Source: CAYRMV01 sp964425255 (lineage in GTDB: Bacteria; Bacteroidota; Bacteroidia; Flavobacteriales_D; Crocinitomicaceae). Taken from it: a DNA stretch of 42,996 nt. Positions 26,318 through 34,708 of this stretch are shown piece by piece; within the stretch, counting starts at the first letter, position 1, and each line of letters opens with the position of its first letter. The position numbers and the translations under genes were made by a program. Location: positions 1 to 42,996 of the forward strand of contig CAYRMV010000012.1 in the NCBI GenBank assembly GCA_964425255.1, in the 5' to 3' direction. The notes under the pieces were generated by a model, which saw nothing but the letters and a program-made list of their open reading frames with translations, was not told the DNA's origin and searched no databases.

Positions 26318-27102
26318 CTACAACAACCGCTTAAACTGCTCGGGCGTTTCGCCCGTGAATTGCTTAAAATCTTTGATGAAGTGTGCTTGATCGAAAAAGT
26401 GATTTTCGTAAGCAATTTCGGTCAAGGTTTCGTTTTTTTGGTTGGCGAGCATTTGTAAACTTGCTTGCAGTCGAATGACTTTGCCTAGTTGCTTTGGGCT
26501 GATTCCAATTTGTTTTTTAAAATAGCGTTCAAGTTGCCTTCTTTTTGATATTTCAACTTTTAGAATCATCTTTATCGGGATACTTCCTTTCGTTTGGAGA
26601 AGTGCATCAACCGTTGATTTGACAATGTTGTTAATCGTATTTTTTTCGCTAAGTTTCATTAACAAGAACGTTTCTAGTATGTTTAGTCGCTCTTTGGTAT
26701 CCGTTGCGTGAATGATTTGTTGTTCCAATTCAAGTCCTATTTCTTGTCCGAAGATTTCTGTAATCGGCGTTTCTTTGTCCACCAAAGATTCGAGTGGTAC
26801 ATCGACAAAACTGGCAAATCCATGAGGGTAAAAACAGATAGCGATGGTGTCAACATTTCCAACAGGTAAAATCGCATACGATTTGGTTCGTTGTCCCATG
26901 ACCATGGCATTGGGGTGCAGGATAAATTCATTTTCTGAGATGAATCGTTTGATTTTATCCCCTATGTTGAATGTCATTTCGATGCATCCATCGGGAATAA
27001 TCATTTGTTTTTGATTTTTGGGATCAAACGGAACCTTCAACGTCCAATAAATTTGACCAATGAAGCTAAGTCGGGATGAGTCGTAAATGTTTTATAATCC
27101 AT
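26318..27102 (-). pseudogene. AraC-family regulator, apparently frameshifted near the N-terminus
   Basis: The body (26318-27040) encodes residues from LKVPFDPKNQ onward, with an N-terminal effector domain (IIPDGCIEMTFNIGD) and two C-terminal helix-turn-helix motifs (QLGKVIRLQASLQML, ETLTEIAYENHFFDQAHFIKDF). The natural start is ATG at 27102 (MDYKTFTTHPDLASLVKF), which runs into a stop. The family junction LVKFYWTL would be restored by one more T in the T-run at 27049-27051 (written as A on the plus strand). Either a sequencing error or a real inactivating deletion. The only start in the downstream frame is a TTG. It is convergent with the methyltransferase, 3 bp apart. Confidence 0.8.
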
Positions 27103-27174
27103 ATTTTTCTGAAAAATAATTGTTCAGGATTTATAAAAACAGGGAAATAATAGATAGTTCATTTACAAACAATA

Positions 27175-27216
27175 AAAAACAAAAGAAGACTTTCCGTTTT
27201 TTGAAAAGTCTTCTTT
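27175..27216 (-). terminator. Terminator of the DinB gene
   Basis: On the minus strand the arms AAAGAAGACTTT (27205-27216) and AAAGTCTTCTTT (27182-27193) are fully complementary (12 bp) around an 11-base loop and are followed by TTTTGTTTTTT. It lies 26 bp after the DinB stop. Confidence 0.85.
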
Positions 27217-27241
27217 CTAAAAAGTATATGCATGAAGCTGT

Positions 27242-27748
27242 CTACGCCATCGTAAATTCCGGATAATCTGCTGTTGGACCGTAGCTTTGAGGTACAGGAA
27301 TTTCCAGCAAACGGTAGTTTACACCTAATTGTGCTCGGTGATGAACCAATTGATTGTGTGAAACACGTACCATTTCCTCTTTTGTACAAATCATGTAGAC
27401 ATCGTCTCCACTTCGCAAAGTCCAAGATTCGTCTAATTTGTTGTCATCAGTTTGATCAATTGCATGAATGCTTTTCTCTACAATTTCGTTGAAAAACGCA
27501 ATGGCTTCGTCCACAGAGTGGAGTTGCTTCGGATTGTAAGGCTGTTCTTGAAAATCAAGATAATCGGTTGTTACCGCCAATTCATACCAAGAAGGAAGTT
27601 CGATTACGTGGAGAAAGATGTCGTAAATTCGCATGCTTTTCTCGTGAACTTTGAAATCCTTTTTATCAAAAGGGAATAATCTGATAAACGCTCGGGTTAT
27701 TTCCGCTTCGGCTTTTAACTGCGCCACTAATTGATGTTTACGTGTCAT
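27242..27748 (-). CDS. DinB-family putative metalloenzyme
   Basis: A 168-residue helical-bundle protein. The start is ATG at 27748 (MTRKHQLVAQLKAEA). DinB-type metal-binding histidines are likely H47 (FLHVIELPSW), H131 and H136/H137 (SHNQLVHHRAQLG). DinB proteins are often thiol-dependent transferases or stress proteins; the substrate is unknown. It lies 79 bp downstream of a YafY-type WYL regulator on the same strand, a pairing seen often and probably regulatory. A strong terminator ends the unit. Confidence 0.85.
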   Translation of the reverse strand: MTRKHQLVAQLKAEAEITRAFIRLFPFDKKDFKVHEKSMRIYDIFLHVIELPSWYELAVTTDYLDFQEQPYNPKQLHSVDEAIAFFNEIVEKSIHAIDQTDDNKLDESWTLRSGDDVYMICTKEEMVRVSHNQLVHHRAQLGVNYRLLEIPVPQSYGPTADYPEFTMA

Positions 27749-27827
27749 AATTTTTATTTTTTGACAAAGAAACAAGGCTTCACTGTCAACAGTATGGCAG
27801 TGCGAAATCAGGGAGCGAAAAAAAAAA

Positions 27828-28511
27828 TTAATAATCGACTGGAAGTTTGTATTCGCCCAAGGGCAGGTGTTTTTTTACCGAGAAATCTTCGTGCGTGAGT
27901 TGTAAGTGGGCTATGCGTGATAACTTGAAATCGCGGTAATCCTTGCGCAAATGGCAATAAGCGATCAAATGCCAAGCAAAAGCATAAAACACAATCCCAA
28001 TTGGCTCTAGTGTTCGGGTCGAAACTTCGGCTTTTAGATTTTCATAGTCGATTATCACTTGTTTTTGTTCTGCAATCGCCACCTGAATGGTCGACAGGTA
28101 GTTCACCTCCGTACTCAAGCGAAGCGGAAGTTGCAATTTCAGGCTATGGTCTAACATACTGACCTTTTCTTTGTCCACTTGCTTTAAGACCGATTTAATT
28201 TTGGTTAGCGCCGAATCAAAATGCATCTGAATCCCGACATCGCCAAAACCGCTCAAAAGGGTTTGAGAAAGTACTAAGGCATTTGCTTCTTCTCGGGTGA
28301 AAGAAACGGGTGGCGTAAAGTGTCCCGGAACGATAAAATATCCTTTGTTGGGATTAAAACTGACGGGAATTCCAGCTTCTCCAATTGCTTTGATGTCGCG
28401 GTAAACCGTTCGAATACTCATGTCAAATTTTTGGGCAATCTGTTCACCCGTAACATACTTACGCGACTGCAATAAAGTCACAATACCAAACAATCGGTCT
28501 ACTCTGTTCAT
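27828..28511 (-). CDS. YafY-type transcriptional regulator with WYL domain
   Basis: A 227-residue protein. Residues 1-60 form an HTH_11-type winged helix (GEQIAQKFDMSIRTVYRDIKAI). A linker follows, and residues of about 140-225 are a WYL domain in which the signature reads WHLIAYCHLRKDYRDFKL. WYL domains sense ligands, sometimes nucleic-acid related. The adjacent DinB gene is its likely target. The start MNRVDRLFGIVTLLQ is the usual family N-terminus. Confidence 0.9.
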   Translation of the reverse strand: MNRVDRLFGIVTLLQSRKYVTGEQIAQKFDMSIRTVYRDIKAIGEAGIPVSFNPNKGYFIVPGHFTPPVSFTREEANALVLSQTLLSGFGDVGIQMHFDSALTKIKSVLKQVDKEKVSMLDHSLKLQLPLRLSTEVNYLSTIQVAIAEQKQVIIDYENLKAEVSTRTLEPIGIVFYAFAWHLIAYCHLRKDYRDFKLSRIAHLQLTHEDFSVKKHLPLGEYKLPVDY

Positions 28512-28552
28512 TGTGTGTCAAAGATAGGGAGCAAATGAATGATTTTTTATAC

Positions 28553-29350
28553 TTAAATTTCTGATTTCATTCTTTGATAAAGCTGTTCTATTCTCATCCA
28601 ATCTGTTTTATCAATTGAATCATGTTCTAGAAAGAACAAATTCTGATCAAATTCTCTTTTTCTTTCATTATGTTCTTCAACTAGTCTTTTCTTATCTAAT
28701 TTTATATTTCCCCAATCTTTAGCAAGTGTTGCATTAACTTGTTTTTCCATTGCATCGAAAAAGGAATGACCGAAATTTTTGACTTCTTGAACAAAGTTCA
28801 AATAGTTCATTTCTAAACAACCGTCTTTAGCTGTCCATAAATTTATTCCGTTTTCTAACTGATGCTCTGTTTCCCAAACAATTCTAATTTTGTCGTTGAA
28901 TCGAAAGAATGACAGATAAGGTCCGCCTACCAAATGGGCAGAATCGAAAAGTCGCTCGCTATACCATGAAATTAAACTGTAATATTCATCAAAATAAAAC
29001 TCGCTGAATTCTTCTTCGTCATTTTCATTGATTTCGAGCCACTTTTGTGCGTTATTTTGAAACAATTTCATGTTTTCTGTCAGAGCATAAAATTGTAGAG
29101 GAATTGATACACCAATTTTTGTAAAACATTTTGTAAAATCTTCTAAAAAGCGGACGATATAATAATCGTTGTAAGGAGTTGTTTTATCACCAAAATGTTG
29201 AACTGCTTCGCTTGTATATTCAAAAATTGTCTGATTGCCTAAAGTAAGCCAGAGATCTCCCTCGGTAAGCCAAAACCAACTTAAGTATAAATTTGGTTCT
29301 TGTCCAACAGGTACTATTTTATCGACGTTTTTTAGTTCGAAGTGTATCAT
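28553..29350 (-). CDS. DUF5984-like protein
   Basis: A 265-residue soluble protein rich in aromatic residues. The N-terminus (LYLSWFWLTEGDLWLTLGNQ, then IVRFLEDF) is suggestive of DUF5984, often found in immunity-protein neighbourhoods. The C-terminus is charged and helical. No catalytic motif is seen. It heads a group of three short minus-strand genes (28553-30316). Assignment to DUF5984 is from memory of the family pattern and should be treated as moderate. Confidence 0.55.
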   Translation of the reverse strand: MIHFELKNVDKIVPVGQEPNLYLSWFWLTEGDLWLTLGNQTIFEYTSEAVQHFGDKTTPYNDYYIVRFLEDFTKCFTKIGVSIPLQFYALTENMKLFQNNAQKWLEINENDEEEFSEFYFDEYYSLISWYSERLFDSAHLVGGPYLSFFRFNDKIRIVWETEHQLENGINLWTAKDGCLEMNYLNFVQEVKNFGHSFFDAMEKQVNATLAKDWGNIKLDKKRLVEEHNERKREFDQNLFFLEHDSIDKTDWMRIEQLYQRMKSEI

Positions 29351-29422
29351 GTGTGTTTTGGTTTAATTTTTCATTTGATACCATTGTTAAATTATTCTCT
29401 CAATACCAGCATATTAGACAAA

Positions 29423-29689
29423 TTAAAACTGCTGAATAAGCTCAGTATATTCAACGCTTTTTTTCAGTGGATAGAGGGGTAAATTTTCTACCAATTCTTT
29501 GGTTTTATTCGAATCAATGTCTTTGAAAATCAAGTAGGCAGCATCTTTGGATTGTGTTAAGAAAAAATGAGATAAAATTCCCTCTTCTTTCCATTTGACC
29601 AATTGTGCTTGTTCATGTTTCACAATTTCAGGAAAATTTTCAGGCAGATTCGCTAAGTCGATCGTTAAAATTACGTGTACGCTGTTCAT
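29423..29689 (-). CDS. Small ferredoxin-fold-like protein
   Basis: An 88-residue protein with alternating strand and helix segments (MNSVHVILTIDLA, EIVKHEQAQLVKWKEEGILSHFFL, AAYLIFKDID) resembling the dimeric alpha/beta-barrel (YciI/muconolactone-isomerase-like) fold. No active-site residues are recognised. It sits between two genes of immunity type and may be unrelated to them. Function unknown. Confidence 0.6.
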   Translation of the reverse strand: MNSVHVILTIDLANLPENFPEIVKHEQAQLVKWKEEGILSHFFLTQSKDAAYLIFKDIDSNKTKELVENLPLYPLKKSVEYTELIQQF

Positions 29690-29749
29690 TTTATTTTGTT
29701 TACGTGTGTGTGAATTTCGATATTATCGGGATAATTTCCAAGAGCATTT

Positions 29750-30316
29750 TTAACTCGTCATTTCAAATACCAAGTCTTGATAAACAGAGGCTTTTCCTTT
29801 TTGTAAATAGTCTAGTTCCTCGGCTCCTCCAAACGCAAGAATTGGCGTAAAAGTGAAGACTTCCCCATTTTGTAAATCACCATGTTCTGAAATTGCTTCC
29901 ATAAATAGGTCTTTTCTAAACCACAACGAAAGGTCTTCTTCATCGGTTAAAAATTCATTGAAAAAGGACTCCAAACTCCAAATTAATGTTTCAATTTTTC
30001 GGTACTGTATGTCAATCAGACAAACATCTTCGTCTGTTTCAGTCAGTTTTCGGTAGTACAATAATTCTCCAAATCCAGTGATTGCAATTGGAGTATAATT
30101 TTCAACTGCTCTACCAAGCCAAGTCCAAAGGTTATTTTCATACTGCTCTGGATTGATGATCTCTATTAAACCTTTGTTGTATTTCCCAAAGCCTGTTGTC
30201 TTCCAAATATCGATTAAAACTGAAGGAACTTTATCTTCATACTTTTTGATTAACTCATCGGAAGCACGCATGTTGTCCATTTCCACTTTGTAGTGTTCCT
30301 TAAATTTTTCTAACAT
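29750..30316 (-). CDS. GAD-like / Tdi1-type (DUF1851) putative immunity protein
   Basis: A 188-residue protein. Residues of about 15-80 resemble the GAD-like domain (KYEDKVPSVLIDIWKTTGF, INPEQYENNLW), and the C-terminal 60 residues resemble DUF1851 (ILAFGGAEELDYLQKGKA). In the known family, Tdi1 protects against a type VI secretion DNase effector. No cognate toxin is visible in the window, although the locus ends in repeats and an assembly gap. It may be an orphan immunity gene. Immunity function is inferred. Confidence 0.7.
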   Translation of the reverse strand: MLEKFKEHYKVEMDNMRASDELIKKYEDKVPSVLIDIWKTTGFGKYNKGLIEIINPEQYENNLWTWLGRAVENYTPIAITGFGELLYYRKLTETDEDVCLIDIQYRKIETLIWSLESFFNEFLTDEEDLSLWFRKDLFMEAISEHGDLQNGEVFTFTPILAFGGAEELDYLQKGKASVYQDLVFEMTS

Positions 30317-30449
30317 ATTTCTTTCGTTTTGAACGGTTGTTGATTTATTTCTATACCGATTTCAATTCCTAGTCTGATTGAAAATCCGTTATTTGTGTTT
30401 CGATTTACATGGATAAATATATTCTTTTTTTGATTAATAGGGAAGTATG

Positions 30450-30826
30450 GTAAAGAGGGAGGGAGTATTTCATGAACCCAAAAGGGGTAAAATGTCCAGA
30501 AAAGGCTTAATTTCAAAGATGAAATTTCTGCTTTTTTCGTTTTTACAACCTGAAACGAGTTTCGTTTGTAATCACAAAAAAATCCGAGCATTGCATGCAA
30601 AACCTTTTCTGCAGAGAGGAAGGGATTATTTCATGAACCCTAAAAGGGGTAAAATGTCCAGAAAAGGCTTAATTTCAAAGATGAAATTTCTGCTTTTTTC
30701 GTTTTTACAACCTGAAACGAGTTTCGTTTGTAATCACAAAAAAATCCGAGCATTGCATACAAAACCTTTTCTGCAGAGAGGAAGGGATTAGCTTCGCTGG
30801 TCTCCACTGCGTTTCGGCACGAACCC
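30450..30826 (-). repeat. Tandem ~162-bp repeats carrying the tRNA-Ser 3' end
   Basis: Copy A (about 30450-30610) and copy B (30611-30772) are nearly identical with a 162-bp period; a third (30773-30826) is cut by the gap. Copies B and C begin with GCAGAGAGGAAGGGATT, the same bases found at the 3' end of the tRNA-Ser at 30965-30981. Between GGGATT and GAACCC of the T-arm, copy B has a short insert and copy C a longer unrelated one, while the real tRNA has one base. The layout resembles the E. coli rtT repeats after tyrT. Short open frames across them carry no known domain. Confidence 0.75.
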
Positions 30827-30926
30827 NNNNNNNNNNNNNNNNNNNNNNNNNNNNNNNNNNNNNNNNNNNNNNNNNNNNNNNNNNNNNNNNNNNNNNNNNN
30901 NNNNNNNNNNNNNNNNNNNNNNNNNN
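30827..30926. other. Assembly gap of 100 Ns
   Basis: Exactly 100 undetermined bases, the usual placeholder of unknown true length. It falls inside the tRNA-derived tandem repeats, so the break probably reflects repeat collapse. Any frame reading through it is not real. Confidence 0.99.
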
Positions 30927-30953
30927 AAAAAAGCCTTGATGAAATCAAGACTT
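30927..30953 (-). terminator. Terminator of tRNA-Ser
   Basis: On the minus strand the arms AAGTCTTGAT (30944-30953) and ATCAAGGCTT (30931-30940) form a 10-bp stem with two G-T pairs and a TTC loop, followed by Ts up to the gap. It begins 12 bp after the tRNA 3' end. Confidence 0.8.
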
Positions 30954-30965
30954 TTATAAAATTTG

Positions 30966-31052
30966 CAGAGAGGAAGGGATTCGAACCCTCGATAGAGTTG
31001 CCCCTATACTACCTTTCCAGGGTAGCTCCTTCAACCACTCGGACACCTCTCT
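30966..31052 (-). tRNA. tRNA-Ser (anticodon GGA)
   Basis: An 87-nt class II tRNA. The acceptor arm AGAGAGG pairs with CCTCTCT, the D-arm follows GTCCGAGTGG, the anticodon stem CTACC/GGTAG holds loop CTGGAAA (anticodon GGA), the long variable arm is TATAGGGGCAACTCTA, and the T-arm is GGGTTCGAATCCC. CCA is not encoded. It has its own terminator, and its 3' end is repeated in the tandem array on the far side of the gap. Confidence 0.96.
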
Positions 31053-31164
31053 AGTTTGTTGATAATATATTGTTTATCAAAATCCAAACGGTTTAAATAA
31101 ACTAACTTTCCGTTTGGGGTGGGCAAATATACGAAAAAATCAGTTGCGTATGCGGATTTTGGGT

Positions 31165-32205
31165 TTATTGCATTTCTGTGCTCATTTCTCCCACCAAACT
31201 ACTTGTTAATGCTCGCTCTACTTGTGTTTTATCGTTCCATTTCCCAAGTAAATACATCATTTTTGTAATCGCTGCTTCTGTGGTTAAATCTCCTCCTCCA
31301 ATTACGCCAGATTCTTGAAGCAAGGAACTCGTAGCGTATTTTCCTTGAGAAACACTTCCTGTACTACATTGTGTGATGTTCAAGACAACTCCTCCGGCTG
31401 CTATAAATTGTTGTATCAATGCATAAAAAGCGGGAGTTGATGGGGCATTTCCTGAACCAAAGGTCTCCAACACGATTCCACGAACGTGCGGAAATTGAAA
31501 CAAACTTTCATAACATGCGGGGTTGAAACCTGGGAAAATTTTGAGTAGCACCACTTGTGTATTGAAGTCGGTAAAAAGACTAATTTTTTCTGCTTCTTGG
31601 GTGATGTGCAAATCCGATGAAAAGCGAATGTCGACACCAGCAACAGCTAATTCGGGATAATTGGGTGAAGCAAAGGCCTCAAAATTATTGGCTGAAATTT
31701 TACTCGTTCGGTTTCCGCGGTAAAGCGAATATTCAAAATAAATGGCAACTTCTTGAATACGGGCAGAGCCATCATGTTTTTTGGCTGCTGCAATTTCAAT
31801 AGCGGTGATCAGGTTTTCTTTTCCGTCGGTGCGAATTGTTCCGATGGGCAACTGCGAACCGGTCAAAATAACGGGCTTGCGTAAACCTTGCAACATGAAA
31901 CTCAAAGCGGAAGCGGTGTATGCCATTGTATCGGATCCGTGCAAAATCACAAAACCATCATATTGGGCATAATTTTCGTAAACCAATGAAGCAATAACTG
32001 ACCAAAAATGTGGATTGATTTCAGATGAATCAATCGGGTCATCAAATGAATGGGTGCTCAATTGCACATGCAAACGATCCAGTTCTGGAATTTGCTTCGA
32101 TAAATGATTGAAATCAAAAGCTTTGAGTACACCGGTTTCTACATCGTGAATCATTCCGATGGTTCCACCTGTGTAAATCAACAGCACATGGGGTTTTGTT
32201 TGCAT
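31165..32205 (-). CDS. ansA: Type I (cytoplasmic) L-asparaginase
   Basis: A 346-residue enzyme, close to AnsA (338). It carries the N-terminal nucleophile motif YTGGTIGM with T12, and the second catalytic motif HGSDTMAY (usual form HGTDT). There is no signal peptide, as expected for the cytoplasmic low-affinity form. It hydrolyses asparagine to aspartate and ammonia. The C-terminus ends with VGEMSTEMQ. It is on the same strand as the TatD gene, 104 bp downstream of it, possibly in one unit. Confidence 0.93.
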   Translation of the reverse strand: MQTKPHVLLIYTGGTIGMIHDVETGVLKAFDFNHLSKQIPELDRLHVQLSTHSFDDPIDSSEINPHFWSVIASLVYENYAQYDGFVILHGSDTMAYTASALSFMLQGLRKPVILTGSQLPIGTIRTDGKENLITAIEIAAAKKHDGSARIQEVAIYFEYSLYRGNRTSKISANNFEAFASPNYPELAVAGVDIRFSSDLHITQEAEKISLFTDFNTQVVLLKIFPGFNPACYESLFQFPHVRGIVLETFGSGNAPSTPAFYALIQQFIAAGGVVLNITQCSTGSVSQGKYATSSLLQESGVIGGGDLTTEAAITKMMYLLGKWNDKTQVERALTSSLVGEMSTEMQ

Positions 32206-32309
32206 TTTGTTTCGCGCTTTTTGGCTTTTACAAGAAAATCACTTCTCAAAAAGATCATTTTGAACGGTAAAAGTAGTGTTTTTCGTGTTTTTTCGGCTAC
32301 GAAAGCAAA

Positions 32310-33077
32310 CTAAAACTTGAAAAGCTGTTGTGCGTTGGAAGTCGTCCATTCAGCTACTTTTTCAACCGAAACGGCTAACACATCGGAGATTTTTTCCGCA
32401 ATGAGTGGAATGTAAGCACTTTCGTTTCGTTTTCCGCGATGTGGTGTTGGTGCCAAATAAGGTGAATCGGTTTCCAACAATAGTCGATCCACAGGAATAT
32501 GAGGTAACACGGTATCCAAACCCGCTTTTTTGAATGTAACCACTCCGCCAATTCCGAAGTAAAAACCACCATACGATTGGATTTTTGCAACATCTTGTTC
32601 GTTTCCGGTAAAACAGTGAAAAACACCTCGTAAACGTTCATCATTAACCTCATCGAGAATAGCATAAATTTCTGGAAAACTATCTCTAGCGTGAATCACG
32701 ATCGGAAGTTGGCGTTCCTTTGCCCATTCGATTTGAGCTCTGAAAGCGTGTTGTTGTTCTGCCAACAAACTTTTGTCCCAGTATAAGTCAATACCGATCT
32801 CACCGATAGCAATAAACGGTCGTTTTTCCAATTCGGTGTGCAAGGTATGGAGTTGTTCTTCCCAGTTTTTTTCTACCGAAGTAGGGTGAAGACCGAGCAT
32901 GGCGAAGCAAGTTTGCGGATATTTTTTTTCCAAATCGTACATTCCTTCTAGTGAGGCAAGATCGATATTGGGTAAAAGTAATTTGTTAACGCCTGCATCC
33001 AAGGCACGTTGAATCATTTCGGAACGATCTGTGTCGAATGCATCCGAATACAAGTGGGTGTGGGTATCGATGAACAT
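32310..33077 (-). CDS. TatD-family metal-dependent hydrolase
   Basis: A 255-residue protein. The start is ATG at 33077 (MFIDTHTHLYSDAF), which places the metal ligands THTH at the usual position; the longer frame adds ten residues unlike the family and overlaps the upstream terminator tail. Other motifs: AIGEIGIDLYW, IVIHARDSF, FHCFTGNEQ and LLLETDSPYLAP. Members are Mg-dependent 3'-5' DNases or related hydrolases involved in repair or DNA turnover. Confidence 0.93.
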   Translation of the reverse strand: MFIDTHTHLYSDAFDTDRSEMIQRALDAGVNKLLLPNIDLASLEGMYDLEKKYPQTCFAMLGLHPTSVEKNWEEQLHTLHTELEKRPFIAIGEIGIDLYWDKSLLAEQQHAFRAQIEWAKERQLPIVIHARDSFPEIYAILDEVNDERLRGVFHCFTGNEQDVAKIQSYGGFYFGIGGVVTFKKAGLDTVLPHIPVDRLLLETDSPYLAPTPHRGKRNESAYIPLIAEKISDVLAVSVEKVAEWTTSNAQQLFKF

Positions 33078-33084
33078 AGTATAA

Positions 33085-33126
33085 ACAAAAAAAGCATTGA
33101 ACAAAAATTACTTTGCTCAATGCTTT
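33085..33126 (-). terminator. Terminator of the bacilliredoxin gene
   Basis: On the minus strand AAAGCATTGA (33117-33126) and TCAATGCTTT (33091-33100) pair perfectly (10 bp) around a 16-base loop, followed by a run of Ts. It lies 20 bp after the stop of the bacilliredoxin gene. Confidence 0.82.
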
Positions 33127-33145
33127 TGAGATAATTAAATCTTAC

Positions 33146-33559
33146 TTAACAAAATTCGTTGTACGCTTCAGCCAAATTATCAGCAATCATTTGCGCCGTT
33201 CCGCCTTCGATATGGTGTCTTTCCAAAAAGTGAACCAACTCACCATCTTTGAACAAAGCAATGGATGGAGAAGATGGAGGATAAGGAAGGAAATATTTGC
33301 GTGCTTGTGCCACTGCTTCTCCGTCAACTCCGGCAAAAACCGTAGTCAATTTAGCAGGGACTTTCCCATTTTGCAAGGATAATTTTACGCCAGGACGCAT
33401 ATTTCCTGCTGCACAACCACAAACGGAATTGACAACAACCAACATGGTTCCAGTTGAATTTGGAATGGTTTGATCTACTTCTTGTGCTGTTAGTAATTCT
33501 TGAAAGCCCGCGTTAGTAAGATCAGCTTTCATTGGGGCAACTAATTCTGGTGGATACAT
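33146..33559 (-). CDS. BrxA/BrxB (YphP/YqiW) family bacilliredoxin
   Basis: A 137-residue thioredoxin-like protein. The family CGC active site is present at C47-G-C49 (SVCGCAAG). Further segments PYPPSSPSIALFKDGELVHF and LERHHIEG match the family. In Bacillus these proteins reverse bacillithiol mixed disulfides; whether this lineage makes bacillithiol cannot be told from the window. The start MYPPELVAPM is the family N-terminus. It is monocistronic by its terminator. Confidence 0.92.
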   Translation of the reverse strand: MYPPELVAPMKADLTNAGFQELLTAQEVDQTIPNSTGTMLVVVNSVCGCAAGNMRPGVKLSLQNGKVPAKLTTVFAGVDGEAVAQARKYFLPYPPSSPSIALFKDGELVHFLERHHIEGGTAQMIADNLAEAYNEFC

Positions 33560-33664
33560 ATTTTCGTGTGTTTGAATTTTTATGAAACAAAATTACGAAA
33601 AAATTCATCGATGTAAAAGTTTCTGTTTTGACTTCTTCATTGAATTTTTTTTCAGGGGACAATT

Positions 33665-34708
33665 TTATAAAAATCGACCAATATTCACCTCCGAATCAAG
33701 CGGTTTTGAATCGAGCATAAAGTGCATCATTTCTTCGGAAAGGAGTGGAGCTAACATGTAGCCTTTTGTTCCCAATCCATTGAAGTAAAAAATGCCTTTG
33801 TAATCGGCGTGTTCTCCCATCAAAGGGCGTCGGTCTTTTACGGTTGGTCGAATACCAGCTTCGTGTTGAATGATTTCAAAACTTCCTTTCACCAAATTGT
33901 GCGCATGAGTTGTCAGTTCTTCTTTCGCTTCGGCAGTAAGTTCTTGGTTGGCGGTATTCCATGTGTAGGTTGCTCCGAGCTTGAATTCTTGATTGCCAAT
34001 TGGAAGCAAAAAACACTTTCGATTGAGTGATTCTTCAGTAGGTATGTCTGTAGAACGAATAGTCAACACTTCTCCTTTTGTTGTTTCCAAAGGAAGATTG
34101 GAAAACCAAGGATTGTGAATCCCCGCAAATCCCTCGCAGAAAATGATTTGTTTGTATTCTTCTCCTTTCCAAAGGCGATTTTTCACATCGACATCTCCAT
34201 ATCGGAACGTTTCATAGTGAAGCAAACCTTTAGATTCAAAATAATCACGTGTTTTTTCTACAAAATTTCTGGCTGATACATAGGCCGTTTGCAACACCAC
34301 TCCAGTTCCCCACGAATGGTACATGAAATCAACTTCTTCATCCGCTTCGGAAATGGGTTTTACATAAGCTTGAAATGATTCATTTTTTGAGCGATCAATC
34401 CATTGGTCCCGTTCTTGTTGGTGTGAAAATGCTCTTCGAATTGGAATCGGAAAGTAACATTGCTCGCCTATTTTAGCTTCAACTTCTGGATAAAACTGCT
34501 GTAAATACGGCATAAATTCATCTACACGCCAACTTTTGGTCATACGCCGAAAGACCATCGGATTGATTTGTCCAGCAGCGATCACAGAACTCGCATTTTC
34601 ACGCTGAGTGACCAATAAAAATGGATGACCAATCTTTTCCAGTTGCCATGCCAAGCAAAGTCCTGCCAAACCTCCACCGACAATGAGTATTTTTTCCGTT
34701 TCTTTCAT
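33665..34708 (-). CDS. FAD-dependent oxidoreductase (DAO family)
   Basis: A 347-residue flavoprotein. It has an N-terminal Rossmann dinucleotide motif (ILIVGGGLAGLCLAWQLE, about 7-24), a middle substrate domain, and the DAO C-terminal region (HEAGIRPTVKDRRPLMGEH, FNGLGTKGYMLAPLLSE). This is the D-amino-acid oxidase/glycine oxidase/MnmC-C superfamily, and the exact substrate is not evident. Its start overlaps the ComF-like gene stop by 4 bp (ATGA), so the pair is translationally coupled. Confidence 0.88.
   Translation of the reverse strand: MKETEKILIVGGGLAGLCLAWQLEKIGHPFLLVTQRENASSVIAAGQINPMVFRRMTKSWRVDEFMPYLQQFYPEVEAKIGEQCYFPIPIRRAFSHQQERDQWIDRSKNESFQAYVKPISEADEEVDFMYHSWGTGVVLQTAYVSARNFVEKTRDYFESKGLLHYETFRYGDVDVKNRLWKGEEYKQIIFCEGFAGIHNPWFSNLPLETTKGEVLTIRSTDIPTEESLNRKCFLLPIGNQEFKLGATYTWNTANQELTAEAKEELTTHAHNLVKGSFEIIQHEAGIRPTVKDRRPLMGEHADYKGIFYFNGLGTKGYMLAPLLSEEMMHFMLDSKPLDSEVNIGRFL

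Noticed and set aside
26341..26355. Perfect CGGGCG/CGCCCG hairpin just after the methyltransferase stop
   Set aside because: It lies inside the coding end of the AraC-type gene and has no T-tract, so it is not a convincing terminator.
30447..30948. Open frames on both strands through the tRNA-derived repeats
   Set aside because: They follow the repeat period, have no known domain, and one reads through the 100-N gap.
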